Source: Gelidibacter mesophilus DSM 14095 (GTDB lineage Bacteria > Bacteroidota > Bacteroidia > Flavobacteriales > Flavobacteriaceae). Taken from it: a DNA stretch of 64,000 bases. The first letter of the stretch is position 1; each line of letters starts with the position of its first letter. A model generated the notes under the pieces. It ran no database searches and was not told the origin of the DNA. It worked only from the letters and a program-made list of their open reading frames with translations. Shown one piece after another: positions 19,394-28,641 of this stretch. The stretch is from positions 267,743 through 331,742 of the forward strand of contig NZ_AUHD01000007.1 in the NCBI RefSeq assembly GCF_000423005.1, in the 5' to 3' direction. The position numbers and the translations under genes were made by a program.

Positions 19394-20043
19394 TTTGTTT
19401 CAGCAATAATACTCACACCACCTTTAACTTTTTGATTGAGCGTCACTTTAATATCGGCATCTAAAGGTAGAAATAAATCTACTCTCGACCCAAATTTTAT
19501 AAATCCTGAATCTGCCCCTTGTTGAATCTCATTGTCTACTTGAGCATAATTAACGATTCGTTTTGCTAAAGCTCCCGCAATTTGACGATATAAAACCTTT
19601 CCAAAAGTTTTATTTTCAACCACAACTGTGGTGCGCTCGTTTTCTTCACTGGCCTTTGGATGCCATGCCACCAAGTATTTACCTGGATGGTATTTACTAA
19701 AAATCACTTTTCCGCCAATAGGGTAACGCGTAACATGAACATTGATGGGCGACATAAATACCGACACCTGAATGCGTTTGTCTTTAAAATATTCTTTTTC
19801 AAAAACCTCTTCAATGACTACAACCTTCCCATCAACCGGAGAAAGTGCATGATGGTCATGAAGTGTTCCAATGCGTTTTGGATTTCTGAAAAATTGAAGA
19901 ATAATGATGAAAAATGCTAAAACAACAAGCATTAAAGTGGTTCTTAGCCATGCTAATGCTACAAAATAATCAATAGTCATGATGGCTATTACAACTATTG
20001 CAATAGAAAACATTACTATTTTATGGCCTTCTTTATGAAACAT
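19390..20043 (-). CDS. psd: Phosphatidylserine decarboxylase proenzyme
   Basis: Makes phosphatidylethanolamine from phosphatidylserine at the inner membrane. The 217-residue product is the short PSD type with two N-terminal hydrophobic segments (MFSIAIVVIAIMTIDYFVALAW and TTLMLVVLAFFIIILQFF), the conserved ALSPVDGKVVVIEEV, and the self-cleavage site KFGSRVDLFLP, where the Ser becomes the pyruvoyl group. Lies 12 nt after cdsA and overlaps acbP. Confidence 0.93.
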   Translation of the reverse strand: MFHKEGHKIVMFSIAIVVIAIMTIDYFVALAWLRTTLMLVVLAFFIIILQFFRNPKRIGTLHDHHALSPVDGKVVVIEEVFEKEYFKDKRIQVSVFMSPINVHVTRYPIGGKVIFSKYHPGKYLVAWHPKASEENERTTVVVENKTFGKVLYRQIAGALAKRIVNYAQVDNEIQQGADSGFIKFGSRVDLFLPLDADIKVTLNQKVKGGVSIIAETK

Positions 20044-20055
20044 ATACGGACAATC

Positions 20056-20868
20056 TTAGGATAATAATCTTAAAAATAAATATAAAAATGGAGCAGCAAA
20101 AATAATACTATCTAACCGATCTAACAAGCCACCATGCCCCGGCATGATTACGCCACTGTCTTTTACTCCAGCCTGTCTTTTAAACTTAGACTCTATCAAG
20201 TCTCCCAGCGTGCCAAAAACACTTGCGATGACGCTCAGGATAAGCCAATTTGTAAAACTTAAAGTTCCTGTAAATGTAGCAATAAAATAACTGGCGACAC
20301 AGGCAAAAAATAAACCACCCATAAATCCTTCAACGGTTTTCTTAGGTGAGATGCTTGGAAAGAGCTTTTGCTTCCCAAAATTTTTCCCAATCAGATAAGC
20401 CCCCGTGTCATTGACCCAAATTAATATAAACACGCCAAGCAATAACAATGGTGTAAACTCTTTATTATTATTGGCAATCAATATTAAAAAGATAAAGGCA
20501 CTGGTAAGATAGAACGTGGTAAGTATAAATCGTTTGGATTCAAATAATGGAATTGTTTTTTCAGAAAACAAATCCTTGATTAAGAAAAGTTGTACGAAAA
20601 TTGTTAAAACCTGGAGGATTTTTACGGTTTCATTAAACCCTAAATCGGTTTCAGGGATAAGGCACCAAATACTAAAACCAAGATACATGATTGTAAAAAC
20701 GATATAAGGCGCTTTACTTTTTAATTGGATGAGCTTTTTGAATTCTGCCATACAGATAAGCCCAAACACAAAGAAAAGGATGACCAGCATATATCGCCAA
20801 TAAATGGATAATATCAGCAATGATATATAGATAGCCCCAGAAATGGCTCTTGTGCTAAATTCTTTCAT
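20056..20868 (-). CDS. cdsA: Phosphatidate cytidylyltransferase
   Basis: Converts phosphatidate and CTP to CDP-diacylglycerol, the precursor used by PS synthase and then Psd. The 270-residue polytopic protein has about seven to eight hydrophobic helices and the C-terminal signature GDLIESKFKRQAGVKDSG followed by MPGHGGLLDRLDS. It heads the cdsA-psd-acbP set on the minus strand, separated by 78 nt from the LUD gene. Confidence 0.95.
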   Translation of the reverse strand: MKEFSTRAISGAIYISLLILSIYWRYMLVILFFVFGLICMAEFKKLIQLKSKAPYIVFTIMYLGFSIWCLIPETDLGFNETVKILQVLTIFVQLFLIKDLFSEKTIPLFESKRFILTTFYLTSAFIFLILIANNNKEFTPLLLLGVFILIWVNDTGAYLIGKNFGKQKLFPSISPKKTVEGFMGGLFFACVASYFIATFTGTLSFTNWLILSVIASVFGTLGDLIESKFKRQAGVKDSGVIMPGHGGLLDRLDSIIFAAPFLYLFLRLLS

Positions 20869-20946
20869 CCGTGTTTGCGGTTATTTCTAATGACAGATGA
20901 TATCTTTTAAATAAACTTCTGAACATCGATTAAAATAAGGGATTCA

Positions 20947-21552
20947 TTATAAATCTTCAAGTAGCAGCAAATATAGGTTTTTTGAGCTACTTCCATATGT
21001 AAGAAAGTCTTTATCTTCTAAAGCCTTGAAATGTTTGATGGTAGTAATATTGGTTGGAATTCTCTCTTTGTTCTTGTTTTTGATGCCTCTTAGACCCTCA
21101 CCAATGTTTTCGACAAATTGGCTGGTTGTGGCGTAGATCACGAAATTTGGAGGGAGTTCTCGTAGCTTTTTTTCAGCAATTTGGTTTGAGGAGATCAATA
21201 GTGAGCCATCATCTGCTATTAAATATTCGCAAGTAGACAGAAAGTATTCGCTTTCAGAAGAGGCTCTCGTGGTTTTCAGGTCAAAGTCTTTAAATAATTC
21301 TTTAAGTCTAGAATCGAGCAGAAAGACATTCTTGTCTTCCCAATGGTTTTCTTCAAGAATATGCTTTAAGGTTCTGTAAATTTCTTCCATGTTTTCACAA
21401 TACAGAAACTTACCTCCATTAGCTTTAAAATTTATAGTAAATTTTTCGTCAATAGGTAGCTTGATTTCAGGCATGTATTTGCCTCTCTCTTCGCTTTTTA
21501 TGGTATCTTCTGGCTTACTTTTTAAGCCGAAAATTTTACGAAATAGACTCAT
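20947..21552 (-). CDS. LUD-domain (LutC/YkgG-like) protein
   Basis: A 201-residue soluble protein. The C-terminal half has the LUD pattern: STCEYLIADDGSLLISSNQ, then RELPPNFVIYATTSQFVENI, related to LutC of the lactate-utilisation complex. LutA and LutB partners are absent nearby. In flavobacteria this solitary form sits between ftsH and cdsA, as here, and its role is unknown. Start MSLFRKIFGLK. Confidence 0.75.
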   Translation of the reverse strand: MSLFRKIFGLKSKPEDTIKSEERGKYMPEIKLPIDEKFTINFKANGGKFLYCENMEEIYRTLKHILEENHWEDKNVFLLDSRLKELFKDFDLKTTRASSESEYFLSTCEYLIADDGSLLISSNQIAEKKLRELPPNFVIYATTSQFVENIGEGLRGIKNKNKERIPTNITTIKHFKALEDKDFLTYGSSSKNLYLLLLEDL

Positions 21553-21660
21553 GTAACGGTGCTATTAACCTGATTTTACTAATGATTTCATCAAATATAA
21601 AAAAACTTAAATTAACATATGATTAATTTAAGTTTTTTATATGAATTTTGAAATTCGAAT

Positions 21661-23679
21661 TTATTTTAACGACTCATCTTTTTTCACCTCTTCAACTGGT
21701 GCTTCGATGACTTCAATTTCAGGGTCTGGTTGTTTATCGTTCTTTGAACGTTCCAAGACGTCTTTATCAAATAGTCGCTTCCCAAAAATGCGTTCGAGGT
21801 TGTCTTTAAAAATGACTTCTTTTTCGAGTAGTTCTTCTGCTAATTCAGTTAATTTATCCTTGTTCTCTTCAAGAATTCTTATGGCACGGGCATATTGTTC
21901 TTCTATGATAACAGAAATCTCTTCATCAATCAGTTCAGACGTTTTCTCACTATATGGTTTTGTAAATCCGTATTCAGATTGTCCTGAGGAATCATAATAG
22001 GTCAAATTCCCAACTTTTTCACTCAGACCATAAACAGTGACCATGGCACGCGCTTGTTTGGTTACTTTTTCCAAATCGCTTAAAGCACCTGTGGATATTT
22101 TATCAAAAATCACCTTCTCAGCGGCTCGACCACCAAGGGCAGCACACATTTCATCCAGCATTTGCTCTGTTCTTACTATAAGACGTTCTTCTGGTAAGTA
22201 CCAAGCAGCTCCTAAAGATCGTCCTCTTGGCACAATGGTCACCTTGACTAAAGGCGCAGCATGCTCGAGCATCCAGCTTATTGTAGCATGACCAGCTTCA
22301 TGGAACGCCACAGCGCGTTTTTCATCTACAGTAATAATTTTATTCTTTTTCTCAAGACCTCCAATAATTCGGTCTACAGCGTCCAAGAAATCTTGCTTAT
22401 TGACTGCTTTTTTACCTTTACGAGCAGCAATCAATGCGGCTTCATTACATACATTTGCAATGTCTGCACCAGAGAACCCAGGGGTTTGTCTGGCCAGAAA
22501 ATCAATGTCTAAATCTTCAGCTTTTTTGATTGGTCTTAAATGAACCTCAAAAATCTCTTTACGCTCAACAATGTCAGGAAGGTCAACAAAAATCTGTCTG
22601 TCAAATCGACCAGCACGCATTAGCGCTTTATCTAAGATATCAGCTCTGTTAGTAGCGGCAATGACAATAACGTTGGTGTTGGTCCCAAAACCGTCCATTT
22701 CTGTCAGTAATTGATTTAATGTGTTTTCACGTTCATCATTAGAACCTGACATGGCATTTTTACCTCTCGCACGACCTATGGCATCAATCTCATCAATAAA
22801 GATAATAGATGGCGATTTTTCTTTAGCTTGTTTGAACAAATCTCTAACTCTTGATGCGCCAACACCCACAAACATCTCTACAAAATCTGAACCAGATAAA
22901 GAGAAGAAAGGAACCTTGGCTTCACCAGCAACAGCTTTTGCCAATAAGGTTTTACCTGTTCCTGGAGGTCCAACTAGCAATGCTCCTTTAGGAATTTTAC
23001 CACCTAAGGAGGTGTATTTTTCAGGTGTTTTCAAGAAGTCTACAATCTCTTGGACTTCTTCCTTGGCGCCTTCCAAACCTGCAACATCTTTAAAAGACGT
23101 CTTAACGTCTGTGTTTTCATCAAACAATTTTGCTTTCGACTTTCCGATATTGAATATCTGTCCACCAGCACCACCCCCAGCGCCACCTGACATACGTCTC
23201 ATGATAAATATCCAAACGCCTATAATTAATACAAAGGGCAACAAGCCTAAAAGGAAATCTCCCCAAACATTGTGCTCAGTTTCAAAAGTAACTTGAGTGT
23301 TGTTAAGATTGTTCTCGCTAATGATGTTTCTTATCTCTTCTTGAAAAAGAGCCAAATCTCCAAACTCAAATTTGTAATTTGGACTTGGCGTAACGGATGG
23401 TAATATGTTATTTGGTTTCGTCCCTTTATGGGTTTCTGTCTTTAAAGCTTCTTCAGTTAAATAAACTTTGGCTTCTCTATTGTTTACAATTTCTACTTTA
23501 GAGACATCGCCATTTTTCAAATACTCGAAAAATTGCGACGGGGTGGTGCTTTTAGCATCTTGTCCACCAAAACCTCCAGAGAATATTTGCACCGCAAAAA
23601 AGGCTGCAATCACCATTCCGTAAATCCAATACGGACTCAACTTTGGTTTTTTGTTTAAGTTTTTATTATCTTTTGACAT
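21661..23679 (-). CDS. ftsH: ATP-dependent zinc metalloprotease FtsH
   Basis: Membrane-anchored AAA+ protease degrading unstable membrane and regulatory proteins. The 672-residue product has TM1 near residues 16-33, a periplasmic domain, TM2 ([19 protein letters not shown]), Walker A GPPGTGKT, Walker [10 protein letters not shown], the second region of homology with [19 protein letters not shown], and the zinc site HEAGH. The acidic C-terminal tail ([16 protein letters not shown]) is long. It follows rsfS by 10 nt. Confidence 0.97.
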   Translation of the reverse strand: MSKDNKNLNKKPKLSPYWIYGMVIAAFFAVQIFSGGFGGQDAKSTTPSQFFEYLKNGDVSKVEIVNNREAKVYLTEEALKTETHKGTKPNNILPSVTPSPNYKFEFGDLALFQEEIRNIISENNLNNTQVTFETEHNVWGDFLLGLLPFVLIIGVWIFIMRRMSGGAGGGAGGQIFNIGKSKAKLFDENTDVKTSFKDVAGLEGAKEEVQEIVDFLKTPEKYTSLGGKIPKGALLVGPPGTGKTLLAKAVAGEAKVPFFSLSGSDFVEMFVGVGASRVRDLFKQAKEKSPSIIFIDEIDAIGRARGKNAMSGSNDERENTLNQLLTEMDGFGTNTNVIVIAATNRADILDKALMRAGRFDRQIFVDLPDIVERKEIFEVHLRPIKKAEDLDIDFLARQTPGFSGADIANVCNEAALIAARKGKKAVNKQDFLDAVDRIIGGLEKKNKIITVDEKRAVAFHEAGHATISWMLEHAAPLVKVTIVPRGRSLGAAWYLPEERLIVRTEQMLDEMCAALGGRAAEKVIFDKISTGALSDLEKVTKQARAMVTVYGLSEKVGNLTYYDSSGQSEYGFTKPYSEKTSELIDEEISVIIEEQYARAIRILEENKDKLTELAEELLEKEVIFKDNLERIFGKRLFDKDVLERSKNDKQPDPEIEVIEAPVEEVKKDESLK

Positions 23680-23689
23680 TAATATTTTT

Positions 23690-24061
23690 TTAGTAACTAG
23701 TTTCTATAACGGTTGTTTTTGCGTCTCCCCAAAGGCTTTCAATATCATAGTATTGTCGAATGTGCTTTTGAAATACATGCACTACCACATTAACGTAATC
23801 CATTAAAACCCACTCGGCGTTCTCACTGCCTTCAACATGCCAAGGATGATCCTTAAGTGTTTTGCTGACTTTCTTTTGAACGGCGCTAACAATGGCGTTA
23901 ACTTGTGTGTTTGAGTTGCCTTCACAAATAATGAAATAGTCACATACTGTGTTCTCAATTTCTCGAAGATCAAGTATTTTTATCTCTTTTCCTTTGACGT
24001 CTTCAATACCAGCTAAAATAGTGGTAATCAATTCGTCTGAGTTGTTATTTTCTTTCGCCAT
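23690..24061 (-). CDS. rsfS: Ribosomal silencing factor RsfS
   Basis: RsfS binds L14 and blocks subunit joining under nutrient stress. The 123-residue product contains the family signature DYFIICEGNSNTQVNAI and HPWHVEGSENAEWVLMDYVNVVVHVF. It lies 10 nt upstream of ftsH, a pairing common in Bacteroidota. A consensus -7 box precedes it at 24082-24089. Confidence 0.95.
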   Translation of the reverse strand: MAKENNNSDELITTILAGIEDVKGKEIKILDLREIENTVCDYFIICEGNSNTQVNAIVSAVQKKVSKTLKDHPWHVEGSENAEWVLMDYVNVVVHVFQKHIRQYYDIESLWGDAKTTVIETSY

Positions 24062-24081
24062 TAATTTAATTTAAATTTGTG

Positions 24082-24089
24082 CAAAGTTA
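24082..24089 (-). promoter_or_regulatory. -7 box for rsfS-ftsH
   Basis: Minus strand reads TAACTTTG, an exact TAnnTTTG match, placing the transcription start about 14 nt before the rsfS ATG. No TTG was found at the ideal -33 distance. Confidence 0.5.
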
Positions 24090-24156
24090 TTGTTTTATTT
24101 GTTCTTTTAAGTCCTAAAATCTCATAAGAAAATTATAAATTGTTTAAAGCTTGCAC

Positions 24157-24888
24157 ATGCGTATTATCAAACTTGATGCCATTGACTCTACCAACACTTA
24201 CTTAAAGAAGTTGGCCGCTACGAGTAGTGTTGAAGATGGCCTTACCGTTGCAGCTAAATTTCAAACCCAAGGAAGAGGCCAAATGGGGACTGTTTGGGAC
24301 TCTCAAGAGGCTAAGAGCTTAACCTTTAGCGTGTTTAAGGAGGTTTCTTTTGTGACTGTAAATCAGCATTTCTATATCAGTATTGCGGTATCTTTGGCTA
24401 TTTATGAAGGTCTGAGCAGCTTAGGTTTAAAGGGGATTACAGTAAAATGGCCTAACGACATTTTGTCAGACAATAAAAAAATTGCTGGGGTCTTGATTGA
24501 AAATGTCATCAAAAGCAATGTTATTTCTGGTTCTGTAATTGGAATTGGCTTAAACGTCAATCAAACTGATTTTACAGATTTGCCATCCGCTACCTCTTTG
24601 TTGTTGCTTTCTGGACGGATTTATAATTTAGATGAAGTTCTTGATATCCTCTTAAAACAAATTGAAATTCAATTTAACTATTTAAAGAACAAACAATTTG
24701 AACTTTTGAAATCGAAGTATGAGTCTCACTTATTTAGAAAAAATAAGCCTTCAACATTTAAAAGTGCTGAAGGCGAACTGTTTTCAGGATTTATAACGGG
24801 TATTTCGGATATCGGACGACTTTTAGTTAAAGTAGAGGGCAACGCCATCAAGACTTTTGATTTTAAAGAAGTCGTTCTGATGTACTAA
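24157..24888 (+). CDS. birA: Biotin--[acetyl-CoA-carboxylase] ligase
   Basis: Attaches biotin to the carrier protein of acetyl-CoA carboxylase. The product lacks an N-terminal DNA-binding domain, so it is a ligase only. Motifs are ststNTYLKK (AIDSTNTYLKKLA), the biotinyl-AMP loop GRGQMGTVWDSQ, and KWPNDILSDNKKIAGVLIEN. ATG 24157 (MRIIKLDAIDSTN) is preferred to an in-frame TTG six bases earlier. Its 3' end overlaps the convergent SRPBCC gene by 4 nt. Confidence 0.93.
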   Translation: MRIIKLDAIDSTNTYLKKLAATSSVEDGLTVAAKFQTQGRGQMGTVWDSQEAKSLTFSVFKEVSFVTVNQHFYISIAVSLAIYEGLSSLGLKGITVKWPNDILSDNKKIAGVLIENVIKSNVISGSVIGIGLNVNQTDFTDLPSATSLLLLSGRIYNLDEVLDILLKQIEIQFNYLKNKQFELLKSKYESHLFRKNKPSTFKSAEGELFSGFITGISDIGRLLVKVEGNAIKTFDFKEVVLMY

Positions 24889-25280
24889 ATTGATTTTGGC
24901 ATGTTTTTCACCAAAGTTTCGATAAATTTTGAGATCGGTCCTTTAATCATCATTGCCATCATCGGGTTGAAATCGCCTTCAAAAGTCAATTTTACATCGC
25001 TTTGATTGGTGCCTGTTTCTTGAATATCTCCAATTAAGGAAAAATCTAATTTTCCACCGGCAGCACCAAGTACAATTTTATTTGGCGCAATGGCTTCTTT
25101 CTTTTTTAATATAATTTCTGGCATTCCTTTTAACGCGAACAAAAACTTGTCATCACCTAAGACTTCAAATTTACTGATGTTATCAGGCATTAATTGCTCA
25201 AAATTCCTGATATCTGATAGGAAATCAAAAATTTCTTGAGGGTTTTTTTCAACGGTTACTTTTGGAGATTCTAAATTCAT
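24885..25280 (-). CDS. SRPBCC-family protein
   Basis: A 131-residue START/Bet v1-like protein. It opens MNLESPKVTVEKNPQEIFDFLSDIRNFEQLMPDNISKF, the usual SRPBCC start, and ends GPISKFIETLVKNMPK. Such proteins bind hydrophobic ligands, but no ligand can be inferred here. Its stop lies inside the birA stop region (4-nt tail overlap). It may be transcribed with pyrE, which starts 85 nt upstream. Confidence 0.8.
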   Translation of the reverse strand: MNLESPKVTVEKNPQEIFDFLSDIRNFEQLMPDNISKFEVLGDDKFLFALKGMPEIILKKKEAIAPNKIVLGAAGGKLDFSLIGDIQETGTNQSDVKLTFEGDFNPMMAMMIKGPISKFIETLVKNMPKSI

Positions 25281-25364
25281 TAGTGTATCTTGTTTTGTTG
25301 TTTGACTTTAAGTTTATTATAGTTGCTCGACTTAAGGTTAAACAACTTTTAAGCATTAAAATGT

Positions 25365-26009
25365 TCAAAAAGCATTCCATTCACTTGGATTGGCATTCCA
25401 TTCTGCTAAAACAGTCTGTTCTTTAGTGGTTATGTATTTGGTGTCCAAAGCTTGTTCAAGGAGACAATCATAATTGCTAAGTGTGTCCAAGGTGATATTG
25501 GCTTCTTTGAAATTATTATTTGCCACTTCAAATCCGTAAGAAAAAATAGCGACCATTCCTTTAATGTTTACGCCGGCTTCTTCTAGAGCTTTGACGGCAT
25601 TAAGACTGCTTTTGCCTGTACTGATCAAATCTTCAATGACGACAACATTCTGCCCTTTTTCAACGTGACCTTCAATTTGGTTTTGGCGGCCATGCCCTTT
25701 AGCTTCAGGTCTGACATAAATAAAGGGCAATCCTAAATATTCAGCGACTAATATACCAATGCCTATGGCGCCAGTAGCTACACCAGCAATTACGTCTGGT
25801 TTGCCATACTTTTGCTCAATATGCTTGGCCATCGTTTCACGCACAAAATTTCGAATTGGTGGATAGGAGAGAACAATACGGTTGTCACAATAAATTGGAG
25901 ATTTCCAGCCGGATGCCCAAGTAAAGGGATTGTTTGGCTGTAGTTTGATCGCGTGAATCTGCAATAGCAGTTCCGCGGTTTTTTTAGCGGTTTGTTTATT
26001 GAAAATCAT
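25365..26009 (-). CDS. pyrE: Orotate phosphoribosyltransferase
   Basis: Converts orotate and PRPP to OMP in pyrimidine synthesis. The 214-residue product shows the orotate-binding N-terminus (LQPNNPFTWASGWKSPIYCDNR), the Lys-rich loop after RPEAKGHGRQNQIEG, and the PRPP motif VVVIEDLISTGKSS. The start codon lies at the predicted transcription start, so the mRNA may be leaderless. Confidence 0.96.
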   Translation of the reverse strand: MIFNKQTAKKTAELLLQIHAIKLQPNNPFTWASGWKSPIYCDNRIVLSYPPIRNFVRETMAKHIEQKYGKPDVIAGVATGAIGIGILVAEYLGLPFIYVRPEAKGHGRQNQIEGHVEKGQNVVVIEDLISTGKSSLNAVKALEEAGVNIKGMVAIFSYGFEVANNNFKEANITLDTLSNYDCLLEQALDTKYITTKEQTVLAEWNANPSEWNAF

Positions 26010-26013
26010 GATG

Positions 26014-26021
26014 CAAAATTA
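26014..26021 (-). promoter_or_regulatory. -7 box for pyrE, leaderless start predicted
   Basis: Minus strand reads TAATTTTG, an exact TAnnTTTG match ending 5 nt before the pyrE ATG (26009). With Bacteroidota spacing, transcription would begin at or within a few bases of the start codon. Confidence 0.5.
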
Positions 26022-26134
26022 CACAATTTTATAGATTTTAAATTTATAAAATTATTGAAAAAAAATTTTCAAAAAGTTCTCTGTCAATCAAAAAATCATA
26101 TTTTTACAGATTCCACACTTTTATTAAAGAAAAG

Positions 26135-26716
26135 ATGTACAAAGTTTTTGTTAATGATAAGCCGATTATTTTGACAACAGTAGTCAAAAAGGAAAAGCAC
26201 TTTAAGAACTATTTAATGTGTACGGTGAATATTGGAAAGGTTATTCGAGAACTTAACGCTACCAATATTGAAGGTGTTCATCTTATAGGTAAAAATGAGG
26301 AGAAACTTTTAAAATCCTTTCTAAAAAAACTACCGAATGTGGTTGCGGGCGGTGGTAAAGTATTTAATGATAAAGGAGAGATCCTTTTTATCTACAGAAA
26401 CGATAAATGGGATTTGCCAAAAGGAAAGATAGAAGGTAAAGAGAGTATTGAGGAGACTTCTTTACGTGAAGTCGAAGAAGAAACTAAGGTCAACGGTCTA
26501 AAAATTGTCAGACCCTTAGAAACTACCTATCATATATTTAAGCGCAACGGCAGGCATCAATTAAAAATTACCTATTGGTTTGAAATGACCTCTTCGTATA
26601 AAGGTAAATTGGAGCCTCAGGAAGACGAGGGTATCACCAAAGTAGAATGGCTGAATCCAAAACAGATCAAGAAAGCCATGGAGAATTCTTATGCCAATAT
26701 TAAGATCTTAGTTTGA
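26135..26716 (+). CDS. Nudix hydrolase
   Basis: A 193-residue protein whose C-terminal two thirds form a Nudix domain. The Nudix box is at GKIEGKESIEETSLREVEEETKV; the usual final Gly is Thr-Lys here, while all metal-binding Glu residues are kept. The N-terminal about 60 residues (MYKVFVNDKPIILTT and following) are typical of the flavobacterial group. Substrate unknown; nucleoside diphosphate derivatives are the family norm. It is divergent from pyrE. Confidence 0.9.
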   Translation: MYKVFVNDKPIILTTVVKKEKHFKNYLMCTVNIGKVIRELNATNIEGVHLIGKNEEKLLKSFLKKLPNVVAGGGKVFNDKGEILFIYRNDKWDLPKGKIEGKESIEETSLREVEEETKVNGLKIVRPLETTYHIFKRNGRHQLKITYWFEMTSSYKGKLEPQEDEGITKVEWLNPKQIKKAMENSYANIKILV

Positions 26717-26805
26717 CCCGATTCTATTTCCAATTTCTACATTTTTTGATAGAGATGTTTACCGCCAAATTTAAGATAGGTTATTTCCATAGCTACTTCT
26801 CAAAC

Positions 26806-28539
26806 TCATTTTACTCTATAAATAGGATACTGGAGATGTGCTTTTTCATAATTGGGGCTTTGTTTGTGCAACCAATCCAATTGGGCATACCAGTTTTTTG
26901 AAAATTCAGGTTCCGCACTCTTTTTCTCCTCGAACTTTCTTTTTAATGTGTTATTTTTCATTAATAGGTCTTCTGCCATATCTTCCCAGACATAAGGCGA
27001 GAAACCTTCTTTCTGTTGTAGGATAGTATCGAAGAAATTCCAGTTAAAAAATGAATCTGGAGCCTGTGGCTCTAGGGTTTCCAGTAAATATCTAAAAGCT
27101 ATCTGATCTGTTAAAATATAATAATCACCTTTTTTAAAGGAGATATCTTGCGTTGTGGAGATGACATTGGTGTTGTAGTGTTGATAATGTCCTTCATACG
27201 CTTGATTTCTGGTTTGATAGCTATCAATTTTATAGCTTTCAACTGAAATAGTGGAGTCTTTTTCTAAAATCTTCATTTCTACGTGATTTAATTTTAATAA
27301 ATCAATGACGTTCCACCAACCTTGGGGAATAATGTAGGCTTTTGGTATAGAGACTTCTGAAGTTGGTCTGAAATAATTTTGATAAGCAACTTCTTTTGTA
27401 AATGGTTTGCTTCGATCAAATTTCAATCGATTGCCTCCGGTAATAGTACTTGGAATCATCTGTCCTTCATAACCTTTGAATTTTAGAATCGAAGATTTTG
27501 TAGTGTCCACCGCCCAGTTTAATGGATAAGTTTTGGCAGTTAAAAATTGTTTGTTGGCATTAGCGCGTAGATTTTTTATTTTCTCATGATCAGTTTCCAT
27601 GATGTCCAACATGGCTTTCATCAGCTCATAAGTCCCTTCCACACGAGGTTTGTAGGGTTTGAGCATGTGCGTTTCCACCATCATTCCTAAGGTGTTGAAA
27701 AGTGAAGTATAGCCTGTGGAGTAGCGCGGAGAGTCATTGAACTGACTAAAGCCAGCTTCAGGAACTTCATTAAAAACATTGACATATGGAGTAATATCCC
27801 ATTTTTTAGCGGCCAATTTTTGCTCCAGACCCGGCATCATTTCTGTGTGAAGGTAATTTCCTAAATCACCACCTAATTTATTGTGTTGTGTAAACAGGTG
27901 GGTCAAGGTATATTGGTAATCCGCGCCATTGCTCACATGGTTGTCAATAAAAACGGCAGGTTGTACCAAATGGTATATTTGGTTGAAAGTCCGTGCGTTT
28001 TTGGTGTCCGCTTTAATAAAATCACGGTTTAAATCATAGTTTCTCGCATTTCCTCTAAACCCGTATGCTTCAGGACCATCCTGATTGGTGCGTGTGGTTG
28101 AATTTCTAATTAAGCTGCCACCAACATTGTAAATGGGAATGGTCACCAACACCGTGTGTTTTGGCATTGTTATTTTGCCATGTGCCAAATCTCTGAATAA
28201 AAGCATAGTGGCATCAATGCCATCCGGCTCTCCTGGGTGGATTCCGTTGTTGATCAGCATAATTTGTTTTGTGGTTCTGATAGTTTCAAAGTCGAAAACT
28301 TTTTCCGCATTAAAAGTAACTACATGCAGAGGTTTTCCGGAATCCGTCATGCCTATGCTATCCAGATTGATTTGTGGAAAGGTGTCGGCTAAAAGTTGAT
28401 AATAAGCAATCACTTCGTGATAGGTGCCCGTTTCAAGTCCGTTGGACTTTTCAAAGACCGTCAAAAAATCTTGGGTTGAATTCTTATTTTGGGCAATAAG
28501 AGAAAAACTTATTAAAAGGGAGAAAAAAAAGGTTTTCAT
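26806..28539 (-). CDS. Exported M14-family zinc carboxypeptidase
   Basis: A 577-residue secreted protein with signal peptide MKTFFFSLLISFSLIAQ. The peptidase domain has the zinc ligands in NNGIHPGEPDG (His and Glu) and in FIDNHVSNGADYQ (His), as in M14. GTYELMKAMLD and later segments are part of a long C-terminal region without a recognised domain. Probably periplasmic peptide degradation. Divergent from ctlX, with a -7 box at 28592-28599. Confidence 0.88.
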   Translation of the reverse strand: MKTFFFSLLISFSLIAQNKNSTQDFLTVFEKSNGLETGTYHEVIAYYQLLADTFPQINLDSIGMTDSGKPLHVVTFNAEKVFDFETIRTTKQIMLINNGIHPGEPDGIDATMLLFRDLAHGKITMPKHTVLVTIPIYNVGGSLIRNSTTRTNQDGPEAYGFRGNARNYDLNRDFIKADTKNARTFNQIYHLVQPAVFIDNHVSNGADYQYTLTHLFTQHNKLGGDLGNYLHTEMMPGLEQKLAAKKWDITPYVNVFNEVPEAGFSQFNDSPRYSTGYTSLFNTLGMMVETHMLKPYKPRVEGTYELMKAMLDIMETDHEKIKNLRANANKQFLTAKTYPLNWAVDTTKSSILKFKGYEGQMIPSTITGGNRLKFDRSKPFTKEVAYQNYFRPTSEVSIPKAYIIPQGWWNVIDLLKLNHVEMKILEKDSTISVESYKIDSYQTRNQAYEGHYQHYNTNVISTTQDISFKKGDYYILTDQIAFRYLLETLEPQAPDSFFNWNFFDTILQQKEGFSPYVWEDMAEDLLMKNNTLKRKFEEKKSAEPEFSKNWYAQLDWLHKQSPNYEKAHLQYPIYRVK

Positions 28540-28591
28540 TAGATGTTATTATCAATTAAAAACTATGCAGATATAATGGCACAATAGCTTC

Positions 28592-28599
28592 CAAATTTA
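28592..28599 (-). promoter_or_regulatory. -7 box for M14 peptidase gene
   Basis: Minus strand reads TAAATTTG, matching TAnnTTTG, about 50 nt before the peptidase ATG, within the divergent promoter region shared with ctlX. Confidence 0.4.
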
Positions 28600-28611
28600 A
28601 TCAATTTAAAC

Positions 28612-28633
28612 TAGATTTGCCGGCATAAATTTG
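28612..28633 (+). promoter_or_regulatory. Twin -7 boxes for ctlX
   Basis: Two exact TAnnTTTG matches occur in tandem: TAGATTTG (28612-28619) and TAAATTTG (28626-28633). The second predicts a start only a few bases before the ctlX ATG (28642). Confidence 0.45.
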
Positions 28634-28641
28634 ACTTCAAT

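Noticed and set aside
20947..21552. LUD protein as part of a lactate-utilisation operon
   Set aside because: LutA and LutB are absent; the gene is solitary between ftsH and cdsA.
22721..23296. 191-codon plus-strand ORF opposite ftsH
   Set aside because: It is antisense to the AAA domain of ftsH; its sequence is explained by the codons of the real gene.
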